Source: M3007 sp044347755 (GTDB lineage: Bacteria > Bacteroidota > Bacteroidia > Chitinophagales > Saprospiraceae). Taken from it: a DNA stretch of 64,000 nt. How positions within the stretch are numbered: the stretch's first letter is position 1; each line of letters begins with the position of its first letter. Below are positions 60,950-64,000 of the stretch, in pieces. The notes beneath the pieces were generated by a model, which had not been told where the DNA came from, did no database searches, and saw nothing but the letters and a program-made list of their open reading frames with translations. The position numbers were made by a program, and so were the translations under genes. Where the stretch lies: NCBI GenBank assembly GCA_044347755.1, contig JBIKUE010000001.1, forward strand, positions 1-64,000, in the 5' to 3' direction.

Positions 60950-61321
60950 ATGAAAACCCACCAAACCGGCATCATCGGCGAAGACGCCGCCATCGCTTTT
61001 CTGGAAGCCAAGGGATACCGCATCGCCGAACGCAACTGGCGCTTTGGCAAATCCGAATTGGATATCATTGCCTGGGTCAATGATCTTTTATTGGTATTTG
61101 TAGAAGTCAAAACCCGTACAGGGCAGGGTAGGGGTTTTGGCGGACCCGAAGGAGCCATTGATAAAAGAAAACAAGAAAGACTGCTGCATGCAGCAGGGTC
61201 TTATATGGAAGCCATCAATTATGACTGGGAAATACGTTTCGACACCATTGCAGTGATTCTATCAAAACAACAGAAGGTGCTGGAAATCAGACATCTGGAA
61301 GATGTTTTTTATCCGATGTAG
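60950..61321 (+). CDS. YraN/UPF0102-family nuclease-like protein
   Basis: A 123-residue protein of the UPF0102 (YraN) family with a restriction-endonuclease-like fold. Seen: GEDAAIAFLEAKGYRIAERN, ELDIIAW (catalytic Asp) and FVEVKTRT (E-x-K). Cellular role not established; it is suspected in DNA recombination or repair. The ATG lies 3 bp after the right repeat array, so its ribosome entry region is made of repeat DNA. Its 3' end overlaps the convergent LETM1-like gene by 35 bp. Confidence 0.93.
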   Translation: MKTHQTGIIGEDAAIAFLEAKGYRIAERNWRFGKSELDIIAWVNDLLLVFVEVKTRTGQGRGFGGPEGAIDKRKQERLLHAAGSYMEAINYDWEIRFDTIAVILSKQQKVLEIRHLEDVFYPM

Positions 61322-61706
61322 TGTTTTCCTGATTTTCGTCAGGTAACGCTTCTTTGGATAATTCTTCTGCTGGATGCATGATCTCTCTGAATTGACTGGG
61401 CAAAAATTTGAATTTATTGCCCAACCATTTTTCTAATGTAATGGCTACCAGGGTATAACCTTCTGTTACGCCAGGTACCGGCACAGCCACCACTACAAAA
61501 AACGGCAGGAAACGTGGGATGTCTTTTAGCTGCTCACTGGCTTCCCGAAGTTCTTCAGGGGTAGGTTTTTTGTGCTTGGGTATGATTCGAAGTTTGCCGG
61601 AGCCTTGACGCGCATATACATGCACCATGCGGGAGGTTTCTACAGTCTCCATCACGAGTGCCCACAACATTCTTTTAGGCAACTTTATGACTTCACGAAA
61701 TTTCAT
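61287..61706 (-). CDS. LETM1-like small membrane protein, copy A
   Basis: A 139-residue protein, start at MKFREVIKLPKRML, 17 bp after a perfect -7 element. It shares with copy B at 61.9 kb the blocks MVHVYARQGSGKLRI, ASEQLKDIPRFLPFFVVVAV, PVPGVTEGY and LGNKFKFLPSQFRE. The helix QLKDIPRFLPFF...VPVPG and the closing LPSQF resemble the LETM1 ribosome-binding domain (LxRLVPFxVFIIVP...LPSTF). One hydrophobic hairpin is expected. Acidic tail (PDENQENTTSD). Assignment to LETM1-like is by pattern and needs a profile search. Confidence 0.7.
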   Translation of the reverse strand: MKFREVIKLPKRMLWALVMETVETSRMVHVYARQGSGKLRIIPKHKKPTPEELREASEQLKDIPRFLPFFVVVAVPVPGVTEGYTLVAITLEKWLGNKFKFLPSQFREIMHPAEELSKEALPDENQENTTSDKKHLPDV

Positions 61707-61722
61707 ACAACATTTTCTGGGG

Positions 61723-61730
61723 CAAAGATA
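61723..61730 (-). promoter_or_regulatory. -7 promoter element of LETM1-like copy A
   Basis: TATCTTTG on the minus strand, exact TAnnTTTG, 16 bp before the chosen ATG. It argues against an earlier in-frame GTG start. Confidence 0.6.
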
Positions 61731-61778
61731 CGCCACTTTGGGGTGGTGTGGGCCAGGAATAATTATGATCGCCGCGCA

Positions 61779-61895
61779 ACAAATGTTATCGCCCCGCTAC
61801 AAATGTTATTGCCCCGCTACAAATGTTACCGCCCCGCTGGGGATACCAATTTGGATGCCCTGATGGGGCTACCAATGTTGGCGCCTGAGGGGGCT
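61779..61895 (+). repeat. Degenerate satellite array of the 26-bp unit, no transposase
   Basis: Five units: two truncated to 20 bp (61779-61798, 61799-61818) lacking the GGGGCT arm, two of 26 bp (61819-61844, 61845-61870) and one of 25 bp (61871-61895). The same core ACAAATGTT and GCCCCGCT as the main array, but with many changes. It fills the gap between the two LETM1-like genes and ends 1 bp before the stop codon of copy B. Confidence 0.9.
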
Positions 61896-61896
61896 T

Positions 61897-62235
61897 TTAT
61901 GGTTTGGTTGTGAGGAGGGGACGAAATCTGGTGGGTATCACTCTGATTTTATTGCCAAGGTAACGTTCTGTTAGAATGGCTAAAAAGACATATAAACCCA
62001 CAAACCCAGGTACTGGCATGAGAAACACAACCAAAAGAAGCAATAACCGGGGTAAATCTTTTAGTTGGGTTGCAGCACTCTGCATTTCCTCTTCAGTTGG
62101 CGAGATATTGGTGATGCGAAACTTTCCGCTTCCGTACCGTAAATAGGTATGAACCATTTGGGTGGTTCCAATACCGTCACCGGCAATGGCTTCCATAATT
62201 TGCCTGGGTGCCTGAATGAGATTCCGAAGTGCCAT
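61897..62235 (-). CDS. LETM1-like small membrane protein, copy B
   Basis: A 112-residue paralogue of the gene at 61.3 kb: MVHTYLRYGSGKFRI, AATQLKDLPRLLLLLVVFLM, PVPGFVGLYVF and LGNKIRVIPTRFRPLL align with copy A. It lacks the acidic tail and its middle is more hydrophobic. The stop codon abuts the satellite repeat array, so its end may have been reshaped by the insertion. Tandem with copy A on the same strand, consistent with gene duplication. Confidence 0.7.
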   Translation of the reverse strand: MALRNLIQAPRQIMEAIAGDGIGTTQMVHTYLRYGSGKFRITNISPTEEEMQSAATQLKDLPRLLLLLVVFLMPVPGFVGLYVFLAILTERYLGNKIRVIPTRFRPLLTTKP

Positions 62236-62285
62236 TGGTGGATGATTATTACAGATGATTACTCCACTGCAATAAATGTACCAAG

Positions 62286-62386
62286 ATGAGATATGAGTTA
62301 TGGGTTATGAGATATGAATGCCGAACATGCAATGTACCCATATCTCCTAACTCATATCTCATATCTCATATCTCATATCTCATAAC
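62286..62386. repeat. Heptad hairpin repeat at the clpB stop codon
   Basis: Left arm 62286-62317 and right arm 62338-62386 are imperfect reverse complements built from heptads such as TATGAGA (minus-strand reading), with about five tandem copies in the right arm. The TGA stop of clpB is itself inside the first heptad. It may act as the clpB terminator. It shares its build, heptads facing each other across a unique loop, with the 57.2 kb element but not its sequence. Confidence 0.8.
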
Positions 62387-64000
62387 TTCTTCTTCGTCAC
62401 TTCCTTCCCTTCAATTATTGTTTTCCGGCCAAAGGTTAATCCGGAAGCATCTGCATCAATTAACACCGTATCTCCTTTTTGGTAATCTCCTGCCAGAAGA
62501 TGTTTGGCCAGTTCATTGATTAATTCGCGTTGGAGGGCACGCTTGAGCGGGCGGGCACCAAACTGGGGGTCAAACCCTTCTTCAACCAGTTTTTGGGCTG
62601 CGTCTTTGGTGATCTCCAGTTTAAATTCCTGCCTGGTAAGCATCTCACGGATGTCTTTCATCAAAATGTCCAGGATTTGTGCCATCTGATTTTTACGAAG
62701 TGGGTGGAACACGACTACTTCGTCCAAACGATTCAGAAATTCTGGTCGGAGATTCATTTTTAACGCATCCATCACGTTGGATTTGGCCTTTTCAAATGCC
62801 TCTTCTTTGCGCTTTTCATTCAGCTCTTCATAGCCATCAAAAGCGTCCATAATACGGTCGCTTGCCAGATTGGAGGTCATAATGATGATGGTGTTCTTGA
62901 AATTAGCTGTCCGACCTTTATTGTCGGTCAACCGCCCGTCATCCAGTACTTGCAGGAGGATATTGAAGGTGTCCGGGTGGGCTTTTTCAATTTCATCCAA
63001 CAGTACGATAGAGTAGGGGCGTCTGCGCACAGCCTCCGTCAACTGACCACCTTCATCATAGCCAACATATCCCGGAGGAGCACCTACCAATCGGGAAACG
63101 CTGTGTTTCTCCTGGTATTCGCTCATATCAATGCGGGTGATGGCTTTTTCATCATCGAATAGGACATCCGCCAGGGCTTTGGCCAATTCCGTTTTGCCTA
63201 CACCAGTTGGTCCGCAAAAGATGAATGATCCAATGGGTTTATCCGGGTCGCTAAGGCCTGCACGACTGCGACGAATGGCGTCTGATACTACCGTTACAGC
63301 CTCATCCTGGCCGATAACTCGCTGGTGCATTTCTGTTTCCAGATGCAGTAAGCGTTCGCGTTCACCCCGCATCATTTTCGCTAATGGAATGCCCGTCCAT
63401 CGTGCCACCACTTCTGCGATGTCATTGGATGTAACAGTTTGGGTGGTCATCCGATTTTCCGGCGCCAGATTTGCGAGCTTTTCTTCTGCTGCGCGCAACA
63501 TCGCTTCACGCGTGGGTATATCGTCGTATTTAATGCGGGAAGCTACCTCAAGATTGCCTTCACGTTCGGCACGCTGATATTGGATTTGAAGTTCCTCCAG
63601 TTTTTGTTTGTTGCTCTGGATGGTTTCTACAATCTCTTTTTCAGAGGTCCATTTTGCGCGCAAATCATCCAGTTTTTCCCGAAGTTCCTGGATTTGCTTG
63701 TTCATGGCTTCCAGTTTCTTCGTGTCGTTTTCCCTCCGAATAGCCTCACGCTCAATCTCCAACTGCCGCATCTGCCGATCCAGTTTGTCTACGTCTTCCG
63801 GAACGGAATCCAGTTCTAGGCGTAATTTGGCACTGGCCTCATCAATCAGGTCAATGGCCTTATCCGGCAATTTTCGCTCTGATATATACCTGTGAGATAG
63901 TTCAGCAGCCGCAATCAGCGCTTCATCCATGATCTGCACCTTGTGATAATTCTCATATTTTTCCCGAATACCACGCAAAATACTGATAGAGTCTTCTATA
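62380..64000 (-). CDS. clpB: ATP-dependent chaperone ClpB (C-terminal part; start outside window)
   Basis: About 540 codons of the disaggregase that rescues aggregated proteins with DnaK. Present: the end of AAA+ domain 1 (IEDSISILRGIREKYENYHK, then KAIDLIDEASAKLRLELDSV), the coiled-coil middle domain (REKLDDLRAKWTSEKEIVET, SRIKYDDIPTREA), and AAA+ domain 2 with Walker A GPTGVGKTELAK, pore loop GYVGYDEGG, Walker B IVLLDEIEKAHPD and sensor region LRPEFLNRLDEVVVF. The reading frame is open to the window edge; about 330 N-terminal residues are missing. The stop lies in the heptad repeat. Confidence 0.97.
   Translation of the reverse strand, partial: IEDSISILRGIREKYENYHKVQIMDEALIAAAELSHRYISERKLPDKAIDLIDEASAKLRLELDSVPEDVDKLDRQMRQLEIEREAIRRENDTKKLEAMNKQIQELREKLDDLRAKWTSEKEIVETIQSNKQKLEELQIQYQRAEREGNLEVASRIKYDDIPTREAMLRAAEEKLANLAPENRMTTQTVTSNDIAEVVARWTGIPLAKMMRGERERLLHLETEMHQRVIGQDEAVTVVSDAIRRSRAGLSDPDKPIGSFIFCGPTGVGKTELAKALADVLFDDEKAITRIDMSEYQEKHSVSRLVGAPPGYVGYDEGGQLTEAVRRRPYSIVLLDEIEKAHPDTFNILLQVLDDGRLTDNKGRTANFKNTIIIMTSNLASDRIMDAFDGYEELNEKRKEEAFEKAKSNVMDALKMNLRPEFLNRLDEVVVFHPLRKNQMAQILDILMKDIREMLTRQEFKLEITKDAAQKLVEEGFDPQFGARPLKRALQRELINELAKHLLAGDYQKGDTVLIDADASGLTFGRKTIIEGKEVTKKKL

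Noticed and set aside
60814..61158. Minus-strand open frame across the right array and the yraN start
   Set aside because: Formed by repeats and the opposite strand of yraN; its first half overlaps a well-supported gene.

Overview
This window is a chromosome segment of a Bacteroidota bacterium, most likely an environmental member of the Saprospiria/Chitinophagia type; the exact genus cannot be told from the sequence alone. The evidence is a SusC/SusD pair, type IX secretion (T9SS) C-terminal sorting domains, a region-1.1-less primary sigma factor, an rpmB-rpmG-DUF4295 ribosomal operon, the DUF1599/BT_3928-type DoxX pair, a Bacteroidota Hc1-like histone, and many promoters with the Bacteroidota -7 element TAnnTTTG. 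Both tRNA genes carry the full form TTTG-N21-TAnnTTTG.

Layout. 1-12.4 kb: an amino-sugar uptake and use locus on the minus strand (ATP-grasp ligase fragment, UnbV/FG-GAP lipoprotein, SusD-like, SusC-like, NagB/PIG-L fusion), read away from a divergent LacI-family regulator; two near-identical 16-bp palindromes lie between them. 12.4-21.3 kb: a lone paaC, the primary sigma factor, a giant TamB-like protein, a DUF4442 thioesterase-like protein and a YdjM-like membrane hydrolase. 21.4-29 kb: a TlpA-like lipoprotein, a TIR-like/TPR/SDR fusion, a SWIM-domain protein, an OmpH/Skp chaperone and small genes. 29-38.7 kb: a large outer-membrane fusion (pseudo-peptidase, TolB-like propeller, Omp85-like barrel), DoxX and DUF1599, a VOC protein, phosphofructokinase, an N-acetylglucosamine-kinase-like protein and a coiled-coil membrane protein. 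38.9-43.7 kb: a plus-strand run of exonuclease, rpe, LptF/G, PAP2 phosphatase and a lone DppB-type permease. 43.7-50.3 kb: histone-like protein, an odd Trp/His/Arg-rich secreted protein, Pif1-like helicase, subtilase, tRNA-Arg, ribosomal operon and a response regulator. 50.5-57.2 kb: an HTH regulator divergent from a run of secreted proteins (T9SS cargo, lipase-like hydrolase, PQQ-type propeller lipoprotein, barrel).

57.2-62.4 kb is the accessory, repeat-rich part. It holds a 325-bp inverted repeat built from heptads, a second heptad hairpin at the clpB stop codon, and a striking REP-like system: an IS200-type HUH/Y1 transposase gene framed by seven 26-bp palindromic units on one side and five inverted units on the other, with a transposase-less degenerate satellite array about 0.8 kb away between two paralogous LETM1-like small genes. 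The window ends inside clpB.

The strongest candidates for something undescribed are the 26-bp palindrome/transposase system, the TIR-like/TPR/SDR fusion, and the pseudo-peptidase/propeller/Omp85 fusion. Notable residue changes include Asn for the Mg-binding Asp of phosphofructokinase and Glu for the catalytic Asp of the subtilase.
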